Shown: piece after piece, positions 17,038 through 26,160 of the stretch
Numbering within the stretch: position 1 is the first letter of the stretch
How the letters are laid out: every line of letters begins with the position of its first letter
NCBI GenBank assembly: GCA_045106855.1
Contig: JBGCFI010000074.1
Coordinates: forward strand, 98,620-162,619
DNA: 64,000 nucleotides
Origin: Granulosicoccus sp045106855
Lineage (GTDB): Bacteria; Pseudomonadota; Gammaproteobacteria; Granulosicoccales; Granulosicoccaceae
Reading direction: 5' to 3'
Translations under genes and position numbers: made by a program
The notes under the pieces: generated by a model
The model's input: the letters and a program-made list of their open reading frames with translations, nothing else
What the model was told of the DNA's origin: nothing
Databases searched by the model: none

Positions 17038-17918
17038 GCCGCTAGCGCTTGTGCGATCGTCTTGCCAATATCTCCGGGCTGTTCAGCAATAGTGACACCT
17101 GCCTCGGTGAGAATCTCAACCTTCTCTGAAGCGCTCTCTCCAAAGGCGGAAATAATGGCACCGGCATGACCCATAGTTTTACCTTTTGGCGCCGTTAATC
17201 CAGCTACGTAAGCGACGACTGGTTTTTTCATATGGTCCCGGATAAACTCAGCAGCCTCAGCCTCCTGAGGGCCGCCAATTTCACCAATCATACAAACTAA
17301 TTCAGTGTCGTTATCCTGCTCGAACTTTACCAGGAGATCTTTAAAGGAGGCCCCATTTATCGGGTCACCACCAATTCCAACTGATGTGGAAATTCCCAGA
17401 CCAAGCTCTTTTAACTGAGCAGCTGCTTCATATCCCAAGGTGCCTGAACGTCCGATGATACCAATATTACCCTGTTTATAGATATGCCCAGGCATTATGC
17501 CAATCATGCTTTTTCCGGGACTGATGGTTCCGGCACAATTCGGTCCGGTCAGCATCATGCTTTTGTCCTTTGGAAACCGAAGCATGAATCGTTTGACTTC
17601 CATCATATCTTGCGCGGGTATCCCATCAGTAATACAAACGCAATATCGGATACCACAATTCGCTGCTTCCATGATACTGTCTGCGGCAAACGGAGGTGGC
17701 ACAAAAACAAGGCTAGCCTGAGCTCCTGTTGCCTCAACCGCTTGCTTTACTGTATCGAAAACAGGTACACCCTCGACCAATTCACCACCTCGGCCAGGCA
17801 CCACCCCGCCAACGACATTGGTTCCGTAGGCGATCATCTCGCGCGTATGAAAACGAGCCATCTTTCCTGTGATTCCCTGCACGATAACCCGAGTAGTTCT
17901 ATCTAATAATATGCTCAT
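17034..17918 (-). CDS. mtkB: Malate-CoA ligase (malate thiokinase) small/alpha subunit
   Basis: A 294-residue ADP-forming acyl-CoA ligase alpha subunit, paired with mtkA. It has the Rossmann-type CoA-binding N-terminus (VIVQGITGKMARFHT), the GPNCAGTISPGKSMIGIMP segment and the phospho-histidine loop GHAGAI near residue 250. It makes malyl-CoA from malate, ATP and CoA. The family also contains succinyl-CoA ligase, but the sga-mtkA-mtkB-ppc-mcl context decides the call. Both ends overlap the neighbouring genes by four bases, with mtkA upstream and ppc downstream. Confidence 0.94.
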   Translation of the reverse strand: MSILLDRTTRVIVQGITGKMARFHTREMIAYGTNVVGGVVPGRGGELVEGVPVFDTVKQAVEATGAQASLVFVPPPFAADSIMEAANCGIRYCVCITDGIPAQDMMEVKRFMLRFPKDKSMMLTGPNCAGTISPGKSMIGIMPGHIYKQGNIGIIGRSGTLGYEAAAQLKELGLGISTSVGIGGDPINGASFKDLLVKFEQDNDTELVCMIGEIGGPQEAEAAEFIRDHMKKPVVAYVAGLTAPKGKTMGHAGAIISAFGESASEKVEILTEAGVTIAEQPGDIGKTIAQALAA

Positions 17919-19174
17919 GATACTTGCTCGATGATCGCTGTATTTCCAGGGCCTCCTGACATACTTTTCAAGAATCCTGATTCGATGGACTGACCGGATA
18001 GCTTTTCACGAGAAGCACACCAGGCCTCAACGCTCAATTGTGCCGCTTCATTTAGTGAGTGCGCCATGATGATAGGCAACCCACTATTGGCAAGGATCTC
18101 CTTGCCCTCGGCCACATTGGTACCAGACAAACGAACGATAACGGGAACACTAACCGGGTTGTCGGTGAGCGATTTCACAACACCCTCGGCCACCCAATCA
18201 CATCGATTGATACCAGCGAATATATTGACAAGTACCGCCTGGACATTTTCATCAGACATAACCAGCCGAAAAGCCTTGGCCACTCTTTCAGGTGTTGCAC
18301 CTCCTCCGATATCGAGGAAATTTGCAGGCTCGCCACCTGCGTGTTTAATGGTATCCATCGTCGCCATGGCGAGACCGGCACCATTTACGATACAACCGAT
18401 CTTTCCTCCCAGTCCAACGTAGTTAAGACCCCTATCAGCGGCACGACATTCTCTCGGATCCTCCTGACTCTTGTCTCGTAATTCAGCTACCTGAGGGTGA
18501 CGGAATAAGGAGTTATCATCGAAAGTCATTTTTGCATCAAGTGCGAGCATCCGCCCGTCATCACATAGAGCAAGGGGATTGATTTCAACCATAGTCGCAT
18601 CAAGCTCACGAAAGGCCTTGTAGCAACCACTGAGAGTTTTCACGAAACTCTGGATAACACCTGCCTCCAAACCTAACTCGAAGGCAATATCACGGCATTG
18701 AAACTCCCTGATCCCTACGGCTGGATCTATTGAGGCGCGTATGATGCTATCCGGTCGACTTTCAGCTATGTCCTCAATCTCCATCCCGCCCTCGCGGGAA
18801 CAGACGACCATCACTCGCTGACTGGACCGGTCAAGCACCAGACCAAGATAAATCTCTGAAGCAATAGGTACCGCTCTTTCGACGTAAACACGGTAAATAC
18901 CTTTTCCATCATTGTCCGTTTGATGAGTGACAAGTTTTTTGCCAAACATCTCCTTACATGCATCAAGTGTCTCTGAGTCTGAAGAGCAAATCTTGACACC
19001 GCCCGCCTTTCCCCTTCCACCGGCATGTACCTGCGCTTTGACAACCCATTTCTCGCCCCCCAACTCTCGGGTTCGATAAGCGGCTTGCTCCGGACTATAG
19101 GCCAGTGAACCTGAGGGTGTGTCAACGCCAAATTGATTTAGCAGCTCTTTCGCCTGATACTCATGTATATCCAT
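17915..19174 (-). CDS. mtkA: Malate-CoA ligase (malate thiokinase) large/beta subunit
   Basis: A 419-residue ATP-grasp beta subunit. It begins MDIHEYQAKELL, has VVKAQVHAGGRGKAGGVK (ATP-grasp start), the nucleotide/metal segment VEINPLALCDDG near 222, the GGKIGCIVNGAGLAM region and IFAGINRCDWVAEGV. It works with MtkB to make malyl-CoA for the serine cycle. It is about 25-30 residues longer at the C-terminus than typical relatives; the extension is rich in Ser/Gly. It sits 10 bases after sga and overlaps mtkB by four bases. Confidence 0.94.
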   Translation of the reverse strand: MDIHEYQAKELLNQFGVDTPSGSLAYSPEQAAYRTRELGGEKWVVKAQVHAGGRGKAGGVKICSSDSETLDACKEMFGKKLVTHQTDNDGKGIYRVYVERAVPIASEIYLGLVLDRSSQRVMVVCSREGGMEIEDIAESRPDSIIRASIDPAVGIREFQCRDIAFELGLEAGVIQSFVKTLSGCYKAFRELDATMVEINPLALCDDGRMLALDAKMTFDDNSLFRHPQVAELRDKSQEDPRECRAADRGLNYVGLGGKIGCIVNGAGLAMATMDTIKHAGGEPANFLDIGGGATPERVAKAFRLVMSDENVQAVLVNIFAGINRCDWVAEGVVKSLTDNPVSVPVIVRLSGTNVAEGKEILANSGLPIIMAHSLNEAAQLSVEAWCASREKLSGQSIESGFLKSMSGGPGNTAIIEQVS

Positions 19175-19183
19175 TGAGGAATC

Positions 19184-20497
19184 CTAGGCTGCGACTAATT
19201 CGGATTCGTAGTGACCTTGTACAGTTTCTCTGACGACATTCAAGTCGACATCTGCACCCGCCTCTAACATCACGTTGGCAAAACGCATGACGATATCTGT
19301 TACAGCATGTTGTGATAACTGATTGAGAATACCGATGCGTACTTGAACAGGCTCACTTAGTGTGGGCCAGATACCAAAACCCTGCTGACGGCATATTTGT
19401 ACTAACTCCATCTCACGACCAGCAAGCTCATCTGGCAAGTTGAATACCACCAGGCTTGTCATATTGGATGTCACCTTGCACCCCATGGATTGCAATGCAA
19501 CTCTCAATGCTTTTTCGTGAAATGCATAACTGGCCGCACGTCCTGAGACTGTTTCGATCAACGTTAGACGTAAGGCTTCATGAAAAGCTGCTATTGCGTA
19601 ACCTGAATGGGTTCGATGGTAGGTACCCTTCTCAACGTCTTTACCGTCGATAACGCCCCAGTGACGGGCCTCCAGTATCGGATGATGCACAAACGTTCTG
19701 GCGCCACTTTTATTTAGAACCTGTATGTATTGTTCGCTAAAACTAACCGGGGCGTACGTAAGAGGTAGACAACAGATTCCCTTTTGCGGGCACGAAGCCC
19801 ACGCAACGACTCCCGGATAATCGTCGATTGAAAAGTCATCAACACCCAGAGAGGAAACTGCATCCACCATTCCCATGGACGAATTGTTAACGCAGGCTTC
19901 GGAAAACGCTTTGACATCATTTACCCGACCGGACCCGGTTTCCCAATGCGCCATGAAAGCCCATTTGGGCTTGTGCTTCTCAAGAGCTTCGTCGATGACT
20001 GCCTTTGTAACCGATTGCCCGTGTGGAACTTCTACGACGGTAACGGAGGCTGCAGTAGGATTCAAGGGATTAGCAGCCAGCTCTTCACTAGTTGCAGCCT
20101 TCATCCGAAGCGTCAGACCATCGATGTTTGAAAACGTGCCGTTAACAAACGCGACGACTGAATCACCTGGCTGTACAGCGCTCATCATTGCATCCAGACC
20201 ACTCCAACCGGTGCCAGCGACACCAAATGTGTAAACGTTCCGGGTTCCAAAAACCTGTCTTAGCATGTGCTTGCATTCGATCATTCCACGTAACACATCT
20301 TCTTGCATGTGATCGGCTACACCGCTGCCTGCGAACCTCTCCAGGACCCGCGGGTCAGTATTACCAGGCCCTGGACCAGCTGCCAGTGTGTGAGGAATTT
20401 CGAGCTGAGAAAAGATAGTTGGTGACATGTCGCTGATATCCATCGATTTGTGAAAATTAGATGGAACAGTTATATGTTTAATGCTCAAGGCCAACAA
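19184..20497 (-). CDS. sga: Serine-glyoxylate aminotransferase
   Basis: A fold-type I PLP enzyme that transfers the amino group of serine to glyoxylate, giving hydroxypyruvate and glycine. The family motif TLAAGPGPGNTDPRVL lies near residue 38, GVAGTGWSGLDAM near 95, and the PLP-lysine segment SCPQKGI near 234. The first listed start is a TTG with no good ribosome site. Internal ATGs at 20443 or 20428 give 419 or 414 residues, closer to the usual length of about 400. It is the first gene of the serine-cycle operon. Confidence 0.95.
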   Translation of the reverse strand: MLALSIKHITVPSNFHKSMDISDMSPTIFSQLEIPHTLAAGPGPGNTDPRVLERFAGSGVADHMQEDVLRGMIECKHMLRQVFGTRNVYTFGVAGTGWSGLDAMMSAVQPGDSVVAFVNGTFSNIDGLTLRMKAATSEELAANPLNPTAASVTVVEVPHGQSVTKAVIDEALEKHKPKWAFMAHWETGSGRVNDVKAFSEACVNNSSMGMVDAVSSLGVDDFSIDDYPGVVAWASCPQKGICCLPLTYAPVSFSEQYIQVLNKSGARTFVHHPILEARHWGVIDGKDVEKGTYHRTHSGYAIAAFHEALRLTLIETVSGRAASYAFHEKALRVALQSMGCKVTSNMTSLVVFNLPDELAGREMELVQICRQQGFGIWPTLSEPVQVRIGILNQLSQHAVTDIVMRFANVMLEAGADVDLNVVRETVQGHYESELVAA

Positions 20498-20777
20498 CGT
20501 TCATTCAACAGTCTTTTGGCAGACAAAAGGGTGGTATATTACCCACACTTATGTGTTGCATATAAAGTTAAGCCGCAGCACGCACCACCGTAAAGGAACG
20601 CAATAGATGCCCATCGCAGCTTTAAACAGCCTGAAATCTGCTTGCGCCCTAACTCAGACTGTACCGTCAGGCTCTCATGATGATTTCACTCAAGACTCGA
20701 GCAGCTAATGGCTTGGATCGTGTCCGGCTTGAACAACTTACCTCTGCCTTGAAGAATCCAACCAGACTGGGTGCCGC
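20498..20777 (-). promoter_or_regulatory. Leader region of the serine-cycle operon
   Basis: A 280-base gap separates the SDR gene from sga, so the operon most likely has its own promoter here, read on the minus strand. A short dyad of the ACAC-TTAT-GTGT type lies near 20545-20558 and could bind a LysR-type regulator (inference). Short plus-strand frames near 20606 and 20680 are too small to support. Confidence 0.4.
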
Positions 20778-21521
20778 CTAAGCGACGGGCTGTGCTCCGG
20801 TTATCTCCACTAACGAGCCACACATGAATGCCGCTTCTTCACTGGCTAAAAATGCCACTAGTGCCGCTATCTCCTCAGGCTTACCGATTCTGCCATAAGG
20901 TATTAATCGATCCAGATCTTCAAATGTGCGACCTGTTTTTTCTAGTCCCGCTGCCAGCATATTGGTACGTACTTCTCCAGGGCAAACAGCATTGACGCGT
21001 ATTTTATCGGGTGCATAGTCTCGGGCAAGATTTTGAGTGAATGCAGCGACAGCGGCCTTCGAAGTGTTATAGGCAATATGAGCTGGTGCCGGGTGCAACC
21101 CCCACTGAGACGCTGTGTTGACAATAGCCCCGCCCCCCGATGAGATCATATGGGGAATAGTTGCCTGACATAAATAGAACATAGAAGATACATTGACAGA
21201 TAATGTCGTGTGCCAGTCATCTTCATCGAGCTCCAACAGCGCTCCACGACGATTGATACCAGCGTTATTGCACAGAACATCGATTTTGCCGTGTTGAGCC
21301 ACCACACGCTCAATCATATCTCTGGCATCAGCACTTTTCGAGATATCGACAATCTCGATACTGGCATTGCCAATATCACTCGCCAGAAATTCGGACGCTT
21401 CCCGGTTGATATCGCAGATAACTATGTGCGCGCCTTCACTGGACAACCGTTTACAAATCGCAGAACCTATACCACCGCTTCCTCCTGTGACAACAGCAAT
21501 TTTATCGTCGAATCGGTTCAT
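20778..21521 (-). CDS. Short-chain dehydrogenase/reductase
   Basis: A 247-residue Rossmann-fold SDR. The TGGSGGIG cofactor motif is at residues 12-19 and CNNAGIN near 88. The catalytic Ser (TASQWG), Tyr and Lys (YNTSKAAV, near 154-158) are present, and the CPGEV motif follows. Asp38 (CDIN) suggests NAD(H) preference. It resembles FabG-type reductases, but the substrate is unknown. It lies upstream of the serine-cycle operon with a 280-base gap, so co-function is uncertain. Confidence 0.92.
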   Translation of the reverse strand: MNRFDDKIAVVTGGSGGIGSAICKRLSSEGAHIVICDINREASEFLASDIGNASIEIVDISKSADARDMIERVVAQHGKIDVLCNNAGINRRGALLELDEDDWHTTLSVNVSSMFYLCQATIPHMISSGGGAIVNTASQWGLHPAPAHIAYNTSKAAVAAFTQNLARDYAPDKIRVNAVCPGEVRTNMLAAGLEKTGRTFEDLDRLIPYGRIGKPEEIAALVAFLASEEAAFMCGSLVEITGAQPVA

Positions 21522-21633
21522 GGGAGTCTATCTACCTGACATTTAATCAATTAAAAGAAAACCAGCTGAATACTTCAGGCATTCTAACGTTAATGTGACC
21601 CAGGAACCAAAGCAACGAGAGATTGTGCTTTGT

Positions 21634-22695
21634 TCAATAACGAACTTGATTCTCCTGATCGGGCATTGGCAAGCGAAGCCGTATACCAGGACTTCTGGCC
21701 CAAACCCATGCCCCTTCAAATTCATTCAACTGGCCCGAAGATTGACCAAGCACGTCATATGTACCAGATTCAGTCCACTTATACCCAGTACTTAAAACCA
21801 TGCAATTGTCAGACATCGTCTCCCGTGTGCAAGTATTACCGTTAGAGAACAAAGACGAAACCTTACCCGTGTTCATATCTATCAATTGGGTATCTGACCA
21901 TGACGCTGAATGCAGGAACGGGGAACCAATAAGTGTCCATGCCCCGGAACTTGATGAACCGGCTCTTAAAGGTACGCCTGTTTCAATAGGGTATTCGCCT
22001 GTAACCTCTATGGTTTTATCGCTTTCGATCGTCACTAGCCAATAGCCCACACCGCTGTACAATTCATCAGTAAGTTCCAGGGCTTTGTAGCTTCCATCAT
22101 CCAGCAAAGCGTAAATGATCCATTTATCGCGGAACGTGTCTATTCCCAGATCATCGGCCAGCACTTCAGCCACTGTTCCCTTCGCCGGCAACTGTACATC
22201 ACAGGGTAAAGAGAACATATACCATGTATTTTGTAGTAAAGGCCGGCTCGCGTTACAGCTCCCCGGCCACTCACCATATACGGCTTCGAGGTTCCATCTA
22301 GGACCTATGCTTAAACAGCCACTGCCACCTTGATCGACTCTTCCCGGACATCCCGTCTCGTCAGCGGCATTATTTACCGGACCATTTCCGCACTGGATAT
22401 CATTATAAGGGATGCGTCCACTGCTGGAACCTTCGCCCAGCGCGCTTTTGATATCGTTACAGATTTCAACTACATTCTTCAAGCCCACTGGAGTTCGGGC
22501 GCTTTTTGTATCTAGATCATGATCATAGTTACTGCTATCGCAAAAACATTGCCCATCAACAGCGTAGCTGTCTCGCCAGTTATTGCCTGGACTCCAGGCG
22601 AGTGACGCAGACGTTGAACCTAGAACCAAGAGGAACATAACGAACAACAATGTGTACGAATGAACAGGTTTCGCAAAGGATATGTACATAGTCAA
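21634..22695 (-). CDS. Secreted two-module protein, Cys-rich plus W-rich beta module
   Basis: A 353-residue exported protein with a signal peptide of about 33 residues. Residues about 36-145 are the same Cys-rich module as in the protein at 581-2284 (DSYAVDG, CDSSN, NDIQCGNGP, DETGCPGR, GPRWNLEAVYG). Residues about 150-340 match the N-terminal module of the next protein at 22824-25283, in two half-repeats: one has DDLG..KWI..LL.DGSY..L with GYW, the other has W.LIGSP and a Y.W...G.Y...GAWVW end. It therefore bridges two secreted families. Function is unknown; a carbohydrate-binding role is plausible. Confidence 0.8.
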   Translation of the reverse strand: MTMYISFAKPVHSYTLLFVMFLLVLGSTSASLAWSPGNNWRDSYAVDGQCFCDSSNYDHDLDTKSARTPVGLKNVVEICNDIKSALGEGSSSGRIPYNDIQCGNGPVNNAADETGCPGRVDQGGSGCLSIGPRWNLEAVYGEWPGSCNASRPLLQNTWYMFSLPCDVQLPAKGTVAEVLADDLGIDTFRDKWIIYALLDDGSYKALELTDELYSGVGYWLVTIESDKTIEVTGEYPIETGVPLRAGSSSSGAWTLIGSPFLHSASWSDTQLIDMNTGKVSSLFSNGNTCTRETMSDNCMVLSTGYKWTESGTYDVLGQSSGQLNEFEGAWVWARSPGIRLRLPMPDQENQVRY

Positions 22696-22823
22696 CTCAA
22701 GGATTAGTGTTTGGGCGTAAATTCATCATGTCCTTTGGCATCTTGCATTCGACCTACCAATTTGGAAATTTATTGTCATCACGTTGTTATTCGTATTGCC
22801 GCGCGGATTATGGCAACACACCT

Positions 22824-25283
22824 TTAATGTCGCGAAATCAAGACTACCCAGTCCTCGGACTGCTCAGCAGGGGATGCACCAACAGAGAGTGATGTGCCTG
22901 AGAGACTTAATGTCGCTCCGCTAAACTGTCCATTTCTGGGATTAAACCATCGGGCAGAATAGCTCCCGGAGACAACAGAAAGAGCGCGCCCTGCCGTACC
23001 GTTTTGCAGATAAAGCGCATAGATTTGCCCTCGTTTTTCAAAAACCTGATCGCCGGCATTTCCTCCTGTCAAAGCATCATCATTAGGCGACATCTCCCAG
23101 AATGGCAAATTGTCTATCATGAATTTTCGCGCGTGCGCCATGAATGTAAACATGGACTGTCGAGTCCGGAAGTTCTCTGTTCTCATGTCACCACCCAGTG
23201 GCAAATCATGATATCCAAAATACCATTCAATATGGCCACCACTGAACAACGTTGGATAAAGAACCGAGGCGCGCAAGGCATCGGCATTTGTGTCCGTCAG
23301 CCCTGTACTTGCAGGACCATTCTCATCCATTTCTACAACCCACTTTACCCCTGCATCTGAAGAATTCTTACGCCAGGTTTCTACATAATTGTCTGCGTTA
23401 CCAGGAGAGAATTGAATGGATGTAGTATCAAAATTTGCTTGACCCAGAAGGTCATTATATGTATTTCCAGGCTGGTCCTTTCGGGTGTGAACTGCGATTT
23501 GATGGTCCGCCCAGTCCAACGATCTTATGTATCGCGCAAATACAATATGACGACCTCTGCCATATCCGCTTTCTTCACTGAGATTCCACTTGACACCATT
23601 AAGGTAGGAAAAACGGGCAATTAACTCTCTGTAGTAGAGCTTACGTTCAAGACCTAACTGGCCATTGTCCAACCAATTGGTATTGCCGTTTTCGGTTTCA
23701 GCAAGAACCATGTGGGCGGAGATTCCCTTTCTCTGCATATGATCCAACACAATATTCCATTGATACAACTTAGACACGTCATAGTGCGTATTGTCAAAAT
23801 CAGAACCACTAGGCCCTACGAAAGGATATGTCTCGCGTCCGTCGCCACCAAGATTCATCGGCAAAAAATAAATGGAATTAACGCTCTGCTCACTTAGATA
23901 GTTGACGGCACCTATGATTCCTTTTCCATCAACGCCTGTGTCTGTGCTAGTGAAGTTAGGATCACCTGAATTCCAATCTGCTCTATGTGGTTCGAAACGA
24001 TGAATCCCATCCTGCAACCCGTTAGTACCCGCTCCACCAGACTGATCTTCGGTATTATCAAATCCAGCGTAACCAAAGAAGTTCTCGGGACTATCGACGC
24101 CACCTTTTATCCAGTATGAGCCGTCCCTTTGTTTGAGATAATGCTCTCCGATGTACTCGAGTCGCCCGTCCGCCAAAAGACCCGGCGCATTGCTGTCCCG
24201 CTCCGCAATGACAAAACTTCCCGATACCCCGTCCGCTGACAAAGCATCGCCGTCTAAAACACCGTTTGAAATTGCCAGATCGTCGCCTTGCCGGAAAGAT
24301 ATGGAATAAGACCATGTGCCTGACTCATCTGGCGCAAAACGCGTTCGCCAGACGTTGCCCGTGCCTCCGCCGGAACCATTGCCCGCGAAGAAACCGGGAA
24401 CATCCACCACGTTTCCGGATGGTGCTGTCATCGTAACAACCAGACGGACATCCAGAAACGGGTTGGGAGCAACATCCGTCTCGTTTGCCGATGGTCCAGA
24501 GACATCAAGTGTCAGGGGGTGCCACTTTTTTCGTTGCCCACCGATTATGACTTCTTCACAAGTAGCGCTACCACACTGATCTGGTAGTTCTACCAACATG
24601 CTTGCCTGAGCACTTTCTCCCAGTGGATCAGTCTGAGTGCCGTACCACCCTGCCTGCCAGGGTTCTAATACGGGCGAATCCGAGAAAGTCAGATAATCGC
24701 CCACATCGGGATCGTACCAGTAAAGCGAAGGTGCCGCTAAACCGAAATCGTATGCCTCCTGTATGCTGCAACCATTCAGACATTGTGCTCCTTGCCCGCG
24801 AATAAACGTAAAGTTAGTCTCGGCTACCGGAAGATCCAGTGCGCTTCCCAAAATTGACCATCCCACTCTATTTGTGGTCGTGGTCAAGGGAAATCGGATA
24901 CAACCCTTGCTAGACAGACAACCAGTAGTCGAACTAGTAGCAACTGTTGGCAAGTTATCGGGAAGGGTCAGCGTTACATCGGCATTGGTTATCTGAATAA
25001 TCCAATAACCCTCTTTAGAGCTCAATGGGTCATCGGTTTTCACCAGTTGATATCCGCCTGTTGCACTGTCAAACCACCAGACGATCCAGGTGCGCTCATA
25101 GTCCTGTACGTTCAACTCATCGCCAAACAGATCGGTAAGTGTTTTTCCGTCAGGGTCAGCCGGGATAATTATTTGATTCCATTGGCCTGAGCGGATGATG
25201 TGAGACGAGCTTGCACCATGACTCTGAAATGGCAACAAAAGGCACAGCAGTAATGAAATAGTGGTGATACGCTTTGCTGTCAT
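22824..25283 (-). CDS. Secreted glycoside hydrolase-like protein with DUF5060 domain
   Basis: An 819-residue exported protein. The signal peptide ends near residue 23. Residues about 30-215 are the module shared with the upstream gene. Residues about 253-360 fit DUF5060, an Ig-like domain before sugar-hydrolase barrels. Residues about 372-725 form the barrel (YIGEHYLKQRDGSYWIKGG, SIYFLPMNLGGDGRETYPF, AETENGN, WNLSEESGYGRG, VVEMDENG, with likely acidic catalytic residues). The last about 85 residues (ARWFNPRNGQFSG) match a collagen-binding-2-like C-terminal domain. Likely an extracellular polysaccharide hydrolase; substrate unknown. It lies directly upstream of the two-module protein with a 128-base gap. 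Confidence 0.82.
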   Translation of the reverse strand: MTAKRITTISLLLCLLLPFQSHGASSSHIIRSGQWNQIIIPADPDGKTLTDLFGDELNVQDYERTWIVWWFDSATGGYQLVKTDDPLSSKEGYWIIQITNADVTLTLPDNLPTVATSSTTGCLSSKGCIRFPLTTTTNRVGWSILGSALDLPVAETNFTFIRGQGAQCLNGCSIQEAYDFGLAAPSLYWYDPDVGDYLTFSDSPVLEPWQAGWYGTQTDPLGESAQASMLVELPDQCGSATCEEVIIGGQRKKWHPLTLDVSGPSANETDVAPNPFLDVRLVVTMTAPSGNVVDVPGFFAGNGSGGGTGNVWRTRFAPDESGTWSYSISFRQGDDLAISNGVLDGDALSADGVSGSFVIAERDSNAPGLLADGRLEYIGEHYLKQRDGSYWIKGGVDSPENFFGYAGFDNTEDQSGGAGTNGLQDGIHRFEPHRADWNSGDPNFTSTDTGVDGKGIIGAVNYLSEQSVNSIYFLPMNLGGDGRETYPFVGPSGSDFDNTHYDVSKLYQWNIVLDHMQRKGISAHMVLAETENGNTNWLDNGQLGLERKLYYRELIARFSYLNGVKWNLSEESGYGRGRHIVFARYIRSLDWADHQIAVHTRKDQPGNTYNDLLGQANFDTTSIQFSPGNADNYVETWRKNSSDAGVKWVVEMDENGPASTGLTDTNADALRASVLYPTLFSGGHIEWYFGYHDLPLGGDMRTENFRTRQSMFTFMAHARKFMIDNLPFWEMSPNDDALTGGNAGDQVFEKRGQIYALYLQNGTAGRALSVVSGSYSARWFNPRNGQFSGATLSLSGTSLSVGASPAEQSEDWVVLISRH

Positions 25284-25688
25284 CGTTACCCGTCATCGTA
25301 AACTGAACTCTGTTTACAATATCAACAATCGGGAATTCCTTTATGACGAATCCGCTACATCCCCATCCAACGTAAATTGAGATACATCGGCTTTGTGTCG
25401 GTTTTTTATTGACTGCTGGACGTCGCCTTACCGTAAAATTGCATGACAAGGGGAGAAATCAAAGTTCAAAACCATCACACGAGCAATGACAGTAGGTTGA
25501 TAAGCCGTGTAAGGTTAGTATCCGACCACTTACAACCTTAACCAACTGTAACGCACAGCAATTATATGAGAACTAAATCACAAGATTATTTGTGATGCAG
25601 TCGTGACTAATTTGCTCTACCTCAGGTTACCTGAAAGCGCTTTGTGATCAGTATAACCCTGCCGCCATTGTTCATTGTTGGTCGCACA
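25284..25688. other. Intergenic region between cox and the glycosidase
   Basis: No gene was seen. It holds an inverted repeat at 25577-25596 (arms ATCACAA and TTGTGAT, 6-base spacer) that could end the cox transcript, and the palindrome TCAGGTTACCTGA at 25622-25634. The remainder should hold the promoter for the glycosidase-like gene on the minus strand. Confidence 0.5.
25577..25596. repeat. Inverted repeat downstream of coxG
   Basis: Arms ATCACAA (25577-25583) and TTGTGAT (25590-25596) are perfect complements. It lies about 93 bases past the coxG stop. It is either a weak cox terminator or an operator site. Confidence 0.55.
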
Positions 25689-26135
25689 CTACGCATCACC
25701 ACTCAAAGCGTTTTCAAAGTTAGCAAAGAACTTTTTAGCCAGTCGCTTGGTTGTACCTTCCATTAGCCGGCTTCCTACCTGCGCAAGCTTGCCAGTTACA
25801 TCAATCGTTACCACGTAAGCCAGCAACGTCCCGCCATCTTGTTCTGTCAAAGTCACATTTGCACCGCCGTTGGCAAAACCCGCAATTCCTGCATCGCCCT
25901 TACCGCTCAGATTAAATCTGGCAGGTCCTTCAGATGGATCTAATGTGACATCACTTTTAAAGCTGGCTTTGACTGGTCCGAACTTTACCACGACAGTAGC
26001 TTCCATCTGGGTGTCACTATGCTTGATCAGTTCTTCGCATCCGGGGATACTCTGCTGAAGAACATCAGGATTATTCAACGCCTTGAAAACCGTATCAACA
26101 GGCAATGGGATATGCACTTCTTCCTGGAGTTCCAT
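25689..26135 (-). CDS. coxG: CoxG, SRPBCC-fold CO dehydrogenase accessory protein
   Basis: A 148-residue protein of the START/SRPBCC family; it begins MELQEEVHIPLPVDTVFKAL and carries the GCEEL and GGANVTL segments typical of CoxG/carbon monoxide dehydrogenase subunit G. CoxG is linked to membrane attachment of the CO dehydrogenase. It is the last gene of the coxC-M-S-L-D-E-F-G block and follows coxF closely. Family identity is firm; the exact role is taken from the family. Confidence 0.92.
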   Translation of the reverse strand: MELQEEVHIPLPVDTVFKALNNPDVLQQSIPGCEELIKHSDTQMEATVVVKFGPVKASFKSDVTLDPSEGPARFNLSGKGDAGIAGFANGGANVTLTEQDGGTLLAYVVTIDVTGKLAQVGSRLMEGTTKRLAKKFFANFENALSGDA

Positions 26136-26160
26136 GGTATGACTCTTTAAATGGTTAGGG

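Noticed and set aside
17484..17906. 140-residue plus-strand frame
   Set aside because: It is a shadow of mtkB on the other strand.
20606..20781. Short ORFs between the SDR gene and sga
   Set aside because: Two 33-residue frames lack a family, a clear ribosome site and conservation evidence; kept only as leader sequence.
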